DNA of 64,000 nucleotides. It comes from Marsupella aquatica (lineage: Eukaryota > Marchantiophyta). Made by a program: the position numbers and the translations under genes. Below are positions 22,198 through 34,090 of this stretch, piece by piece. The DNA lies in the NCBI GenBank assembly GCA_973895155.1, contig OZ316898.1, positions 20,088,001 through 20,152,000 of the forward strand, given 5' to 3'. The first letter of the stretch is position 1. Each line of letters opens with the position of its first letter. The notes under the pieces are model-generated. The model saw only the letters and a list, made by a program, of their open reading frames with translations. It was not told the origin of the DNA and made no database searches.

Positions 22198-24204
22198 AAC
22201 TAAACACTAGATATGGGGTGAGGTGTGTGCGGAATGGTCGAATGACTCACATTTGACACTATGCCCCGGTATTCTCCTAATAGAATGCGGCAGAGTTTGC
22301 AACCATGTGTTTCCGCCATTCTCTATAATCTAACGTCGTTCAAGGCTACGTTACTGAAATGTTAAATTTTAGCAAGTTAGGATTAGTAGCAATTAAACTA
22401 ATCATTTAGTTATAGTTAAGTAGAAGTCAGGACTTTAGGGCCTCCACTATGTTAACCCTAAAAACCTTTAGACAAACTTCATTTTTCCAGTCAAAGTTCA
22501 GTTTTTGTGGTAGAGCAACAACTTTACAGAAATGGAGCAATCTGGAGTCCTCTGCCTGATTGGAGTAACCATTGAGGCGATTTGGGGCATGCATGGTAGC
22601 CAATTAGTTTATGAAGGATGTGATATTCCCTTGGAAGATGGGAAAATGTGTGCTTTAGGTCCAAGTGCTCGCAGAGCTAGACTGAACAGAGAACACCAGG
22701 ATGCAGGGTTGTCGATGCGGAAGCGAACCAATCATTTTTGTAGAATGGTTGGATCAGGCCAACACATGTACAATTTCTTTGTGCAAATCAATACAATTGT
22801 GTATCAAGTGTGGGAAGAAGCGGGATGTCAATTGTTTGGAGTGCTCGGCCATGAATTTCACAGGCAACTTGGTGCACAAGAGAGAGACTGTCACCGTATA
22901 ATGAATGAGTGTTGGGTAGTGAGAATTGCAGAGAACCGCAGCAAGAAAACTCCACAGATATTAGGATTCCAGAGAATGAGGATCCACCCCACATACCGGC
23001 GATCAGAGGTGGGAGTCGGTGGAACACAAGTAGAACCGGTGGAAGTCGCCATTCAAGCAATTAACATTGGAGCCATCGAAACCGAGGACCAAACTTTGAC
23101 TGATCTTTTTGAGGAACGATTAACTGAAAGACAACCAGTTAAGAGATGCATGATCCAGTAACAAGTAATAGTTAAGAGTTACTATGACAAGTAACGATTA
23201 ACATGTGCCTTAGTGGAATAAAGCGGTTAGAAAAACTGAATAAGCAGTTTGACAGTTACAACTGCTAATTGTTAGAGGAAGTTAGACAAACCTGTCTGTA
23301 GAAGAGATATAGGATAGCAGAGTAGGAATGGTAGTGGTCTTTTGTTGTGGAAACTTTCAGGATCAGGAAGCTCGAGAGGCAGCCCAGGAGGAGGTAGTGC
23401 CAGATTGCTAGATCTGGAGGTAGATGGAAGCCCATGGAAGAAAAACCGTGTAAAGAAATTGATGTGTTCATGGAATGAAAGATGCAATCAAGGCCTATTG
23501 GCAGGAATTCAAGGAGCATTCGATTGCATAGCTTGTATTTGTTGTATGTCAGTAGAATCAAGACTAAGAAATTGATATTGAAAAAGAGATGGCTGGAAAT
23601 ATTAACCTTTGACAATGGAGAATTCATTTGGATTTGGTTGGAACCTGTAAAAGGAAATATCATAATAGTATGGCATGTGGTGATTGAGATTACAAGCAGT
23701 TAAAGGAATCCTTGTCAAAGTGAAATGTTGAGTAATGGATAAGAGGAAACTTCCGAGTGAGACCCAGAGTAGGTAACATGGAATTAGCTACCTCTGATTG
23801 GTCGTTTAAATTGGAACACATCCCATTTGGGCTACAAAATGCCCCGAATGAATGTAAAGCCCTGATTGAGAGCTGGGTGAGAATTATTAGAGAGGAAGAA
23901 AAAGAGTCAATGTCTGAGGAACTTTCTACAATGGGTTTGGAAATTCTATTTGGAGAAACATTAATTGAAAGGGAAAAGGGAAATTGACATTCAATTCAAG
24001 TAACAGGCGGAGGATCAAACTAAGATAGTTAGATCACTGTCTCAAGTAATCGTACAGGTCATCACTAATTGTTTGACAAAAAGGTTAAATGGTAGATGAC
24101 AAGTGAATGAGAAATCGGATCAATTGAAGCCATATGATATGTAATTAATACAAAGAAGGATAGTGGATGAGTTAGGAGTTCCGGAGGAGGGTTAACTCCA
24201 GGAG
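22198..24204 (+). other. Mostly non-coding; one unrecognised frame at 22532-23161
   Basis: An open plus-strand frame of 209 codons (22532-23161) precedes the gypsy remnant in the same orientation and could be a decayed gag, but it shows no zinc knuckle or other gag motif. A second frame of 76 codons (23757-23987) contains IPFGLQNAPNECKAL, which recalls the reverse-transcriptase phrase MPFGLxNAP but lacks the surrounding motifs. Confidence 0.3.
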
Positions 24205-26568
24205 TTGGCAACCAGTCAACTTCGGCGGTTAACACCGGTCAAGGTCTTGCCTTTGGGTACTACCCCAGGAGGAGTTCAAATCAACCACATCAAACTCGGA
24301 TGGCAAGTGGATGCTGAGGCAGAGTTTGGACCATCTGATGATGAGGCCGAGGCCCTATCAACATTTTCAGAAGAGGATTTAGATCATGATTGCTATCGGG
24401 TCTCTACTCGATCCACCAGAAGGAAGGAAAGGTGGGATGGGCTGGCCAAAAATAAAGGGAAGGTTAAAGAATAAAAGATCGACTCTTTATCAACATCAAC
24501 AGAAGGAGAAGGAAGGGCGCCGGCAACACAGGTAAGCCATGAGCCCACTAGTGAGCCCAATCCTTCACAGGACAGCGACTTCAATCGAGACCACCCTAAG
24601 TTGTTTTACCCCTCTATTACGGCTAGTGTTAAGGAACAACTGCAAGAATTGGAAACCATGGAGAATACCAAAGCCATAGCCAAGGATGTGAAACGAGCAA
24701 AAGCGTTGTTTGTTTCGGAGGATCCAAGGGCTGTGGAAACTAGCGTGAAAAAACAGGCCGAAGCCAATACTGAGACACCGGCAGAAGAGAAGCCGATAGT
24801 CCCCTATGACTTGGCTAAAGATGTACTAGAATCTAGAGTCTCAGCAATAGTAGGTCAACTATTGAAAAATAGCCCGTACTTTCGGAAGCAGTTAAGGAAG
24901 GCCATTCTCGACAAGCCAAGATTACCCAAGGTAGCAACCAGATCCGATGTGCTGATGATAGAAGAAGATCAAGGAGCCCCAACACTACCATTAATGATTC
25001 AAGGAGAAATATTACTAAGGGTACCCATCGATGGAGGATCAGGGGTATGTATTATGATTGATTCAACAGCAAAAGGATGGGGACTAACGCCGGAGATGAC
25101 TGGAAGAGTGTTGAACATGGCCAATGGGTATCAGGTCATTCCCACGGGAGTGTTAACCGACATCAAGACTGAGATAGGAGGGATCTTCTTTAGCATTAAC
25201 TATGTAGTAATGAAGCCGGTAAACCCTACATCATTTTAGCTATTGATTGGCAGGCCATGGCTGTATCTAGCCAAGGTAATAGAGGATTGGGGGAAGAATA
25301 AGGAGTTCACTTTTGGAACCCCCGCTATCACGGTATCTTGGGACACCAAGGATGACCGTAGGAGAAGCATCAGGGAGGTAGATGGGTATGACAGTGGACT
25401 AGAGTCAGCAAATGAGGTACATTGGCTAGAATGCCTCACTAACCTGACCGAAGAAAGTATCTTTGGACCAGAGGTATCCCCCAGTGGACTATGGCAAGAA
25501 CCTATGGAGAGTGACTTGGAGGAATATGAAGATGAAACCGAGGACTGCTTTGCCATAGAGTCCACCTTTTTAGCTTCAATTCCAGAGGAAGCACAAAAAG
25601 TGGACCAGTTGGATGAAACGGCTAAGTGGGGAGCTGCACCCGAGCCAGTGGATTTTCCTCAGGCATTGTGGCAGAGCCGGCAGGATCCACAACGCCGTCT
25701 ATCATCGGCAATAAAGTAAATACCAAGGAATCGGCATAAAGCCGATTACAAGGGCAGAACAAATTGAGGCCCTATTAGAAGCCAAAAGAGCACAGCGACC
25801 TAACCCTCAGGAGGCAAGAATGGATGAGATACACAAAAACAAGCTAGAGCCAAGGCCGAAAGGGAAGCCGACCACCAATTCAAAACCAAATAGTCCGGCA
25901 AGGGGACACTCTGTGGATAACCAGGGAGAAACCGACTCGGCTAGTACGACCGAGATTCCAGTTTATGGAGGTATGAGACTGGAGAGGCTGGAAGCCAAAT
26001 TGGACCCAAACTTGAAGAAGCAGATTAATCTGATCCAAGCACGGCAATACCGAAAGCTCAACTTAGGAGAAGGAAGGGAACTGAACTTGGGACGGGACCT
26101 AGCACTTGAGCTTGAGAAAGAAATCAGTGAATTACTGATTGAATTTCAGGATGTGTTCGCATGGAGTCACCAAGACCTGAAGGGAGTAGACCCAAAATTA
26201 GGAGAACATTGAATTGATCTCATGTTAGGGGCCAAATCATTTCGACAACCAATTTGAAGGATGAACCCTAAGTATTCCCTGATGGTCAAAACTGAAATCG
26301 ACAAACTAGTGGAAGCCGGATTCATCACTCCAGTCCTAATTCAGACTGGGTGTCTCCAATTGTGATAGTTCCCAAGAAATTTGGACCCGATGGTAAACCC
26401 AAGATCCGGGTTTGTCAGGATTACAGGAAGTTGAATGAGGCTACGTTAAAGGACCATTTTCCTTTACCCTTTACTGATATGGTACTAGACATGGTAGCCA
26501 GTCATGAATTATACTCATTCATGGATGGGTACTCTGGTTATAACCAAATCAGGATTAGGCAGAGATGA
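24205..26568 (+). pseudogene. Ty3/gypsy polyprotein remnant: protease and N-terminal reverse transcriptase
   Basis: Part of the gag-pol polyprotein of an LTR retrotransposon. In order: an acidic/charged gag-like region (24205-24900), a retropepsin-like box PIDGGSGVCIMI (about 25030), a charged linker, and the start of the reverse transcriptase with SPIVIVPKKFGPDGKPKIRV, CQDYRKLNEATLKDHFPLPF and SFMDGYSGYNQIRIR. Stops interrupt at 24472, 25237, 25717 and 26210 and near 26258; frameshifts lie near 25730 and 26337. The frame ends at 26568 just after the motif that precedes the catalytic YxDD region. The missing continuation has its counterpart on the opposite strand beginning at about 30895. The copy is clearly dead. 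Confidence 0.8.
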
Positions 26569-27660
26569 TATGCAAAATTTGATGTACTATACTTAATAAA
26601 CATCCTGTAGGTTGATAACATTAATTAAACTATCTAGCATTTGAGACTTTGAAGCTTTCCTTATATGTCCTTCAAAGATCGATAAAAAGACTTGTCACGC
26701 AACGAGTCACATCATTTCAGGACTCGAAAGGACTCTAAAACTTGCATTTTAGACAATGAAATTTTACCAAGGCATGCATACTAATAGAATAATCTTATAT
26801 TTTAAAACTCAAATATTGACACACACTAAACCTTTATGTACAGGACAAAAATAATCAGTAATTTTGGCTTATTTAGGGCCATCAATAATAGGATCCCTTA
26901 AAAAAGTTAAAAACTTGATTTATCTACATGGTGAGGTAGGTTACACCATGTAAAATAGTCTTGTGAAAAAATTAGACTTAAATGTTTTGAGATAAAATCA
27001 TGATGAAGCTTTTTCCATGTTACGAAAGTCATTTTTCACTAAAAAAAACATGTTTTTGAGTCCTGAAAGTGGTTCCTGTGAGGTACACCCAATTGTGAAT
27101 GAGGCCAGGAACTTGGGACCTGATTCAAATCCATATTTTCTAATACAAAATATAGATAGTACACACCCACTCTTCTTCATAAGTAACTACGGGATATATG
27201 AGTGGAATATTTGAATTCATAACCATGGTGGCAAAATCTATACCAAACTGATACATAAGCGTTTGACGTATTACATTTTTATCTAAACAATATAATCTAA
27301 TAAAAAATGGGTTGATAACCACTCCCGACGATCTATGCACTCTTGGCAACCCATGCAACATCATTCACAATATATGGGAATAGCTAAAGCCTAAGGTATA
27401 AGTTAACCTTTGATAATATATCCTTGATATAGGCGACATAGCCGCCCTTGCCAGATTTGAGTATTTAACTTAAGGTGCTCAAGTGGTGGCATAGCCCTCC
27501 ATGACCATAAAAAAAATCCTCAATTCCTTCCATCATGAAAACCGGCGGCATAGCCCTCCGTTACATCAAGACAAACCATGGACTCAACTCTCAATAGTGG
27601 GAACACAATGCCCTATGGGAAGCAAGTTCCCTTCTATTTATATTTTGAAATGTTGACCAC
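26569..27660. other. No gene recognised
   Basis: AT-rich sequence following the break in the gypsy element. A short phrase, AATTGTGAATGAGGCC (about 27090), recurs at about 30970, next to the other broken gypsy half. Confidence 0.4.
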
Positions 27661-27895
27661 CCACAATTTGCTAGCCCACTGTTTTGTCCACTATCTTAGC
27701 ACACTATTTTATAAAGTGGATTATCCACAATTTGCTAGCCCACTATTTTGCCCACTATCTTAGCACACTGTTTTATAAAGTGGACTATCCACAATTTGCT
27801 AGCTTCCTATTTTACCCACTATCTTAGCACACTGTTTTATAAAGTGGACTATCCACAATTTGCTAGCCCATTTTTTTGGCACACTATCTTATTTT
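27661..27895. repeat. Tandem repeat, 64-bp unit, 3.7 copies
   Basis: Units start with CCACAATTTGCTAGC at 27661, 27725, 27789 and 27853 and continue with CTATCTTAGCACACTGTTTT. Copies are over 90% alike. The tract fades into related CACTAT/TACTAT-rich DNA up to about 28000. Confidence 0.85.
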
Positions 27896-28060
27896 GTCAT
27901 ATTTTATTAGCTTAGCCTACTATACTCATTTGGCCTACTATACTCATATGGTATACTATTATTTTGGTATACTATTTTATTTTTACCTATTCTATGATTT
28001 TGGTCTATTATATCTAATAATTTATAAATGACTATTATGAGTCACACTATTTATTTTTAT

Positions 28061-29594
28061 TTAATTTTTAATAATGTCTAATGGAGTGAGAAACTCTATG
28101 TGAGGTATTCTAACTCCAAAACTCATTTCTTTACGACACCGGCACAACAGCGACATGTGATAACCAAGCCGGGACATGCTTTCCATGCCGATCACTAGTT
28201 GTTCCTCCTTCAAGATCTTCTTTAGTTGGGTGAGGAAGTACTCGTTGTAGTCTCGGTTTGGGTCTGGCCTCTCCGCTAGATAGACCCATGCCTTGTCGAT
28301 CTCTGCCCTCGGCAAGTTACAATGCATGGTCACCCGCAAGAAATTGATCATTTCTCCTATGTGCGGGTTTGTGCAGGTGTTTCGGAAGAAGCCATTCTTT
28401 GTTGATGGCCGTGGAAACGACCGGAACTCCTTTTCTGGCAAGGTCTTCCTGGATCTACTTTGGTCTTATTGCCCATCGGCAAGCCAAACACTTCGGCAAT
28501 CACCCGGGGAGTGAGATAGAAATCCTTCCCATACACCCTTGTGGAATTGGTCTCGGGCTCCCATGATCCCATGAATTCTAGTAAGTCTGAATCCGGCACC
28601 TTCGACTTCAGCCATGGTAACTTTACGAATGCTTCCAAGCCGGATCCGGCCATGAAGCCCTGGTATTTTGGAGTCTGCATAGTCGTAAAGCATGCATCTT
28701 CTTCCCGCGCAAAGTGTAATTGCACCTCCTCGGGGAGGGTCGCCGCCTAGCCTTTCCAGGTGTCATCTCTTGTTGGAACGACATTGACGGGGTCGACCTC
28801 CTCCTCTTGGCTTCCGCCTGCCTCCTGCTTCCCTGCTCTGCTGGTTTCTTGGGTGCCACCGACCTCATTCTTTTCGCAGGGGTGGCTTCTTCGTTGTTGT
28901 TCCCTTTCCTCTTCATAGCGGCTACCGTGGATGTTTCTCCCAGCACGGTTGCCTTCGTCCACCCCTCCATGCTACCCTTCAACTCCCAGTGTATGTCGTT
29001 GCAGCGGTTGATGGCCTCCCGGATGCCGACTATCTTGTTCTCACAAAACAGAAGATCATCGAGTTCGTCAGCAGTAGGCGTCCACAAGAATTCAGCCATA
29101 ATGAGTTTTCCTCCTAAGAAAGCAGACTTTTGCAGCTTCCACAGCCGAGCGAGCTCCTACCGTTCTCGAGCCGCTCTCTCCGATTTTTCATCCTCGTAGG
29201 TCCCAATATACTCAGTTTCCCGTTCTAACAGGCATCCCCAAAAATGAGCAGCTTGATTGACGTTGCTCATACCCTTCTTGAGTTGATTGTCGGTATCTGC
29301 TTCCACCCCGAGTGCTTGCCTGAGCAGCGGACAGTAGTTGGCCTCCCATAGTCGTCCGCTTGGCTCGTGCTTGCAAATGAGCTGCCATTCCTTGCGCTCG
29401 GTCCTTACCCCCCTTGGCTGGTCTTCCTTCCCGTTGGTTATCCATAGCCGCTGGTACTTAGCGCGCCCTAACCCTAATCGTGTTCCCTCCCCCGACGTCC
29501 TTACTTTCGGCCTCGGCTCGGGTTCTATAGTCACCCTTAATTGTTTATATTTCCCTATTTTTGTTACTATACTAAGGTGTTTCCTAGGGTACAC
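28061..29594 (-). pseudogene. Retroelement-associated reading frame of unknown function, frameshifted
   Basis: Minus-strand protein-like sequence runs from 29594 to 28061 in three frames: 29594-28623 (one TAG at 29159-29157), then 28725-28357, then 28441-28061. It includes AEFLWTPTADELDDLLFCEN, a basic stretch (PAKRMRSVAPKKPAEQ), then YLTPRVIAEVFGLPMGNKTK and MINFLRVTMHCNLPRAEIDK. The later part resembles the so-called putative plant transposon protein domains carried by plant gypsy elements, but I am not sure of this. It begins within 60 bp of the presumed start of a retroelement 3' LTR (29645), so it would lie inside the LTR itself. The first 0.65 kb recurs at 35262-35934. Confidence 0.4.
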
Positions 29595-29645
29595 TCCTGA
29601 TTTTACTATTTAAACTGGCCTAATGATTCCTGGCTAGGCATCACA
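28942..29645 (-). repeat. 0.7-kb direct repeat, copy 1 (LTR-like)
   Basis: These 704 bases match 35262-35966 (705 bases) in the same orientation at roughly 90% identity. Read on the minus strand, both start with TGTGATGCCTAG, directly after an integrase-like end and a purine-rich tract, as a 3' LTR would. Similarity stops at AACCGTGCT in both copies, which is not a CA end. Confidence 0.8.
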
Positions 29646-30895
29646 TAGCTCCCCACTTAATTGTGAAGCGTCCTCGCGAACAACTTCATCTTCGTCCATA
29701 TAGTATTTCTTGAGGCGGTCGTAATGAATGCGAACTGGGTATATTTCTCCAGTAATGTTGGCCAATTGCACGGAGCCATTGGAGAACTTCATGTTTACCC
29801 TGAAGGGTCCTAACCAGCGAGTGTAAAGTTTACCCGAGAACCTACTATACCTACTATCATAAAGTAATACAAGATCTCCTATGTGGATACTAACTGGTTT
29901 CAATCTTTTATCGTATTGTTGCTTCATGGTATTCTGTCTATATTTTACTCTCTTGGCTAAAATCATTCTTGCTTCTTCTAAAGCTTCTAATCTATATTCT
30001 CGCTCCTTTTGGCTTTCCTCCTCAGAGACTCTTTCCTCAATTGTAATTTGAAATTTGGGTATCTCAAGTTGCATGGGTACCAGAGCTTCTTGCCCAAAGG
30101 TTAAGAAAAAGGGTGTATGACCAGTAGTGGATTTATAGGCTAAATTGTAAGCAAAAACAACAGCAAACAATTTATCATCCCAATCGAGTTTGTTTTGAGC
30201 TACAGTTTTGTTTAATATTTTTCCTATAATCCCATTAGCTCGTTCCTTTCTCATCTAACTGACTTAGTACTGAGCCGATACAACAGCCTGAGACATCTAT
30301 GAAGACATGAAAACCCTTGTTCCAGTCTGGTGCTATCATGACTGGGGCCTCTACTAACTTTTGCTTTAATTCCACCACACCTGTTACTCTTTCTGCTGTG
30401 GGTTCAAAGTCTGTGCTTGCCTTGAGCATGTTGGTTAATGGTAAAGCTAGCTTGGCAAAATCCTTGATGAACCGGCAATAATACCCAATGCACCCCAAGA
30501 AGGATCTCACATCTTTTATGTTCTTAGGTTGCATGATATGAAGCCATACTGCTAGCTTACCCTTGTCAATCTCAATGCCCTTCTTCGATACTTTGTGCCC
30601 TAGCAGCACACCTTCTGTTACTCCAAAGAAACATTTATCTAGGTGTAACTTGAGACCTACCTCTCTGCATCTCATGAAGGTCTTCCTTCGGTATTTAGCA
30701 TGTTTCGATGCTTTCCCAAATACTGCAAAGTCATCAATGAAGATTTCCATGAACTTTCTCAAGTAGTCATGAAAAATGTTCACCATTAATCGTTGGAACA
30801 TAGCTAGTGCGTTGTAGAGCCCAAACGGCATACGATTGAAGACATAGATCCCCCATTCCGTGATGAAGGCCATCTTGATTTGGTCCTCCTCATTA
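29634..30895 (-). pseudogene. Ty3/gypsy remnant: reverse transcriptase fused by deletion to integrase C-terminus
   Basis: Minus strand from about 30895 to 29634. The first part is the C-terminal half of a reverse transcriptase, with MAFITEWGIYVFNRMPFGLY, the catalytic IFIDDFAVF (YxDD-type) and VRSFLGCIGYYCRFIKDFAK, running into the start of RNase H (FHVFIDVSGCCIGSVLSQLD). At about 30243-30254 the frame jumps directly to the end of an integrase (RANGIIGKIL, STTGHTPFFLTFGQEALVPM) and a chromo/GPY-like tail (LVLLYDSRYSRFSGKLYTRW, LGPFRV). The rest of RNase H and the integrase core are missing, so the element cannot integrate. Its N-terminal RT half matches the end of the plus-strand fragment at 26568. 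Confidence 0.85.
29646..29658 (-). other. Putative polypurine tract of the minus-strand gypsy element
   Basis: The minus strand reads AAGTGGGGAGCTA immediately before TGTGATGCC. A purine-rich tract next to TG at the end of the integrase frame is the usual layout for priming plus-strand DNA at a 3' LTR. Confidence 0.5.
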
Positions 30896-31227
30896 CACCT
30901 TACAAATGATGTCCTAAAGCATAATAAACTATGGTCACTTTTGAGTGTGACATTCCTTTTGGGTCCTCCAATTGTGAATGAGGCCTCCTTGAGTCTTCCT
31001 TGAGTCTTCCTTGAGTCTAAAGATTATTGTGCGAAGGAAGATAGCGTGTAGGGAAATCTTAGTAAGAAAGTTTGGAGAAGAGTAATATAATGTTATAGTA
31101 TCTTCGGAAGAAGCTCTAATACTTTATGGGGATCATCCAAGGGAAACTTTAAGTATTTTTGTGCTTGTATAGTTCAGGTGGGTAGTCGTATTTGCACAGG
31201 CAGCAAGGCCCAGTGTCTCTCGAGTAG
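30896..31227. other. No gene recognised
   Basis: Follows the 5' break of the minus-strand gypsy fragment. It contains a small triplication of CTTGAGTCTTC near 30995-31020. No coding signal. Confidence 0.4.
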
Positions 31228-33006
31228 TTTAAAACCCCAAGACACCGGTATGCCCGAAGTCAGATATTCGCCCCGGTACTGCCCCTGCAAGCAAGAGCAC
31301 CAAAGGAGGTTCCGGAACCAGGACCGGCAATAGAGAAACCGACCCCGCCCGACAGTCCTACAATCGAGCAGGTGTTTAGGCCAAGGAAGGAGGACTTGCC
31401 AATGCAACAACAAGGCATGCAGAATCTACTGAAATTGCTGGAGAAGGAAAGGAGAACGACAACGGGACCGGTACAAAATACTACTTCCGAAGTTGGCCTT
31501 AGCCAACTTACCAGGGAAAACCCCTTTACCTTGGTCAAGGAGAGAAGGAGGCCGGAACACGAGTCTGGAGTCCGAATGTATGTAGGAGCTTCAAGTCCCG
31601 AAGCCGAGGAAAAGCAGCCCGAAGCCCCTGGTCACGACAAGGAGAAGATGAGATCAACGTGGAAGCTGGAGGAACCAGGACCCGTGATCTGTGGGGCCGT
31701 GTTCACGGCAGGACCAGGACAGCAACGGGGGGAGCTGATAGTCCAAGCCGAGGAGGAGGCGGTAGAAGGCTACGACAATGATGACTCCGGCTACGGGTCA
31801 GACCATCATGTTCCAGGAATAAGGACCTGTGGCAGGTTCATCCCCACTCTTCCAAGAGTAGTTCGAGGGGACCCAACCCAATAGAGCAGCCCCGAGTCTC
31901 CCCCACCAGATGTCGCTCCCCCGAGCTTTGACGACATAAAACAGATGGCACAGGAGTTTCAGGAACGACTCAGGGAGGAAGAAGAGGCAGCCCTGGCTAG
32001 GGAGAAGGATTTACTAGGAGGAGAATGGCCAAAGGACATCCGACGGCTTGCAGAAAAATGAAGCAGCCCGCCAACCACGATAGAAGAAATTCGCAAGGCT
32101 GCTTGGGAACAAAGGCCGCGGTGGATGATGCCGATGACTTCTACTCACTCCGCCTATGCTAAAGAACGAGCCATGGAGTATGGGGAGATGTGTGGGGAAC
32201 TGGCGCTCGGCATCTTTGGGGAGGAGTTGGAGCAAGGACCTTTTTTCCAGAGGGAAATGTTGGAGAAGCACCGATTAGAAGAAGCGGTGGCTTTGGAGAG
32301 AAGCAAGAAGGACGAAGTCATCCATCGGCTTAGGGCAAGGGAAGCCGAGGTAGAAGACCTGAAGGCGGCCAAGAAAGCCCAAGATGAGTTGCGGATTAAG
32401 CGATATGAGCTCAACATCATGCAGGGGCAATTGGATACCGCGCGGTCTGATAGTCAGATTATCAAAGATAAATTGACTCAGACCCAAGGTGAGCTGGCCG
32501 ATTCGATCAAGGAGAAGGAGAAATGGAAGCGAGAGCTGAGAGACATAGAAGAGGCCCACATAGCAGCCAACAATTGGGCCATGGCGGAAACTCAAAGAAG
32601 GACAAGGGCGCTGAAGGGGGAACTCAAGGATATCCGTGGAGCCCTGGAGCAGAAGGAAACCGAGTTAGGAAAATCCTATCAGGCGATCATTGTGCTACGG
32701 CAGGAGCTCGCATCCATGATGGCCAGCTTCAAGGCCGACCTCCGCGAGAAAGACGACCAGCTCGACCAGACTTATGCCAAGATGAATAAAATGGAGTCTA
32801 AGGTTGTTACGGAGCTCGACAAGGAGCTGAGAGCAACCCAGGAAGAGAGGGCTACCTTAAAGAAGGAATTGGAGGAAGCCCAGAAGGAGCGGGAGGAGGC
32901 ATGCAAGGACCTGGATGAATTGCAGGAGGAGTTGGAGGAAAGCACGCGGAAGATGGAGAACTTACAGTGGCGAGCCGACAACCAAATGGAGCAACTGAAG
33001 AAATAG
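31228..33006 (+). pseudogene. Long coiled-coil protein frame associated with the retroelement
   Basis: One plus-strand frame is protein-like throughout but has TAG at 31882-31884 and TGA near 32059, and ends at 33004-33006. The first third is acidic and proline-rich (TPPDSPTIEQVFRPRKEDLP). From about 32125 on, about 240 residues form an uninterrupted predicted coiled coil with heptads of Leu/Met and Glu/Lys (for example LRIKRYELNIMQGQLDTA and KELEEAQKEREEACKDLDEL). No motor, kinase or other domain is visible. Its orientation is opposite to the neighbouring pol remnant, so it may be an antisense accessory gene of a large gypsy element, a gag-like structural protein of another copy, or a captured host gene. 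I cannot choose among these. Confidence 0.5.
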
Positions 33007-33073
33007 GCCGCAGTATTTAAGTGCTTGGCTTCCTCAGGTCCAAATCCAATTGGGGCAACCAAGTTACCAGGTT

Positions 33074-34090
33074 GGTCACGACGGCTTGAGGAGCCGTATT
33101 ACTCCCTGACCCAGAAGGTTTCCGCTTCTTCTTCTTCTTTGGTTCGGCAGTTGGCCTCTTCCCCTTGCCACTTACCTCCGGCACTGGTGCGAGTATCTCG
33201 GCTTGTCCTTCGGCCAGTACTACAAGGAGGTAAACCTAGCACCAACCTCAGGCAGGGCCAACATGAGAGCCATGAGAGCCCCGCGTCCTCCGTGTCCCGA
33301 AGTGTTCCTTCGATATATCGACATAGATATCAAGTTGATCGAGACAAAATAAAAGAAAGGTAAATGGCAGGGGGCACCAGTCCAGCACCCGGGATACAAT
33401 GAGCACACATCTCGAAGACAAAGTAGGCGATTCCCAGTCACTTATGCATGAACTTGTGAAAGGGAGGCCTAAATTAGTAGCGCAAGATGTGGACAGTATC
33501 TCACCTGGAATCCTGGTCACCAGAGAGGAGAATGTCCACCAGCACGAGACCAGCACCTAGATCCCCAAAGGAGATCTAGGGAGTCACCAGAGAGCCAATT
33601 TTGCAAGAATCACCGAGTGAGCCGTAGGGATGGTAGAGTCACCCCAGGAATTGGAGGCAAAAAGTGAGAAGCCGCAAGAGCAGCGCCTCAAGGAATATGC
33701 AACATAAACCAGTACAAGTGATCGCATGCAATGCAGTACACCAGTGGGCAGTGTCCGCACTACCAAATCAAAGATGTCATAACGTTGTTTGAACTTCAGT
33801 AAAGATGAAAGCGCTTTCAGCATAAAGGCCAAAGAGATTAGCCCCGCGACTCCTTCTGACTGTGACACAGTTTCACCCTAGTACCCAGAGATTTAGCCCA
33901 CAGCACGAGCACGGTCGGACCCCTTGTCTGCTCCCAGATACATTCCTGTCATTCTGATGTTAGAATCTTTGGGAAAAAAAACTTGAACCAAAGAAGAAGA
34001 AGAAGCGGAAACCTTCTGGGTCAGGGAGTAATACGGCTCCTCAAGCCGTCGTGACCAAGGAGGTAAACCTAGCACCAACCTCAGGCAGGG
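33074..34090. repeat. Identical 72-bp inverted repeat plus identical 34-bp direct repeat
   Basis: Bases 33074-33145 are an exact reverse complement of 33985-34056. Bases 33224-33257 are an exact direct copy of 34057-34090. Thus the contiguous 106-bp block on the right is represented on the left with its first part flipped. Between them (33146-33984) I recognise no gene. Perfect identity implies a recent rearrangement. Confidence 0.95.

Noticed and set aside
27661-27895. Possible CRISPR-like or satellite array
   Set aside because: It is a plain 64-bp tandem repeat without unique spacers and with under four copies, in eukaryotic DNA.
33025-33363. 112-codon plus-strand frame
   Set aside because: It reads through the inverted copy of the 72-bp repeat, so part of it is the reverse of a genuine frame.
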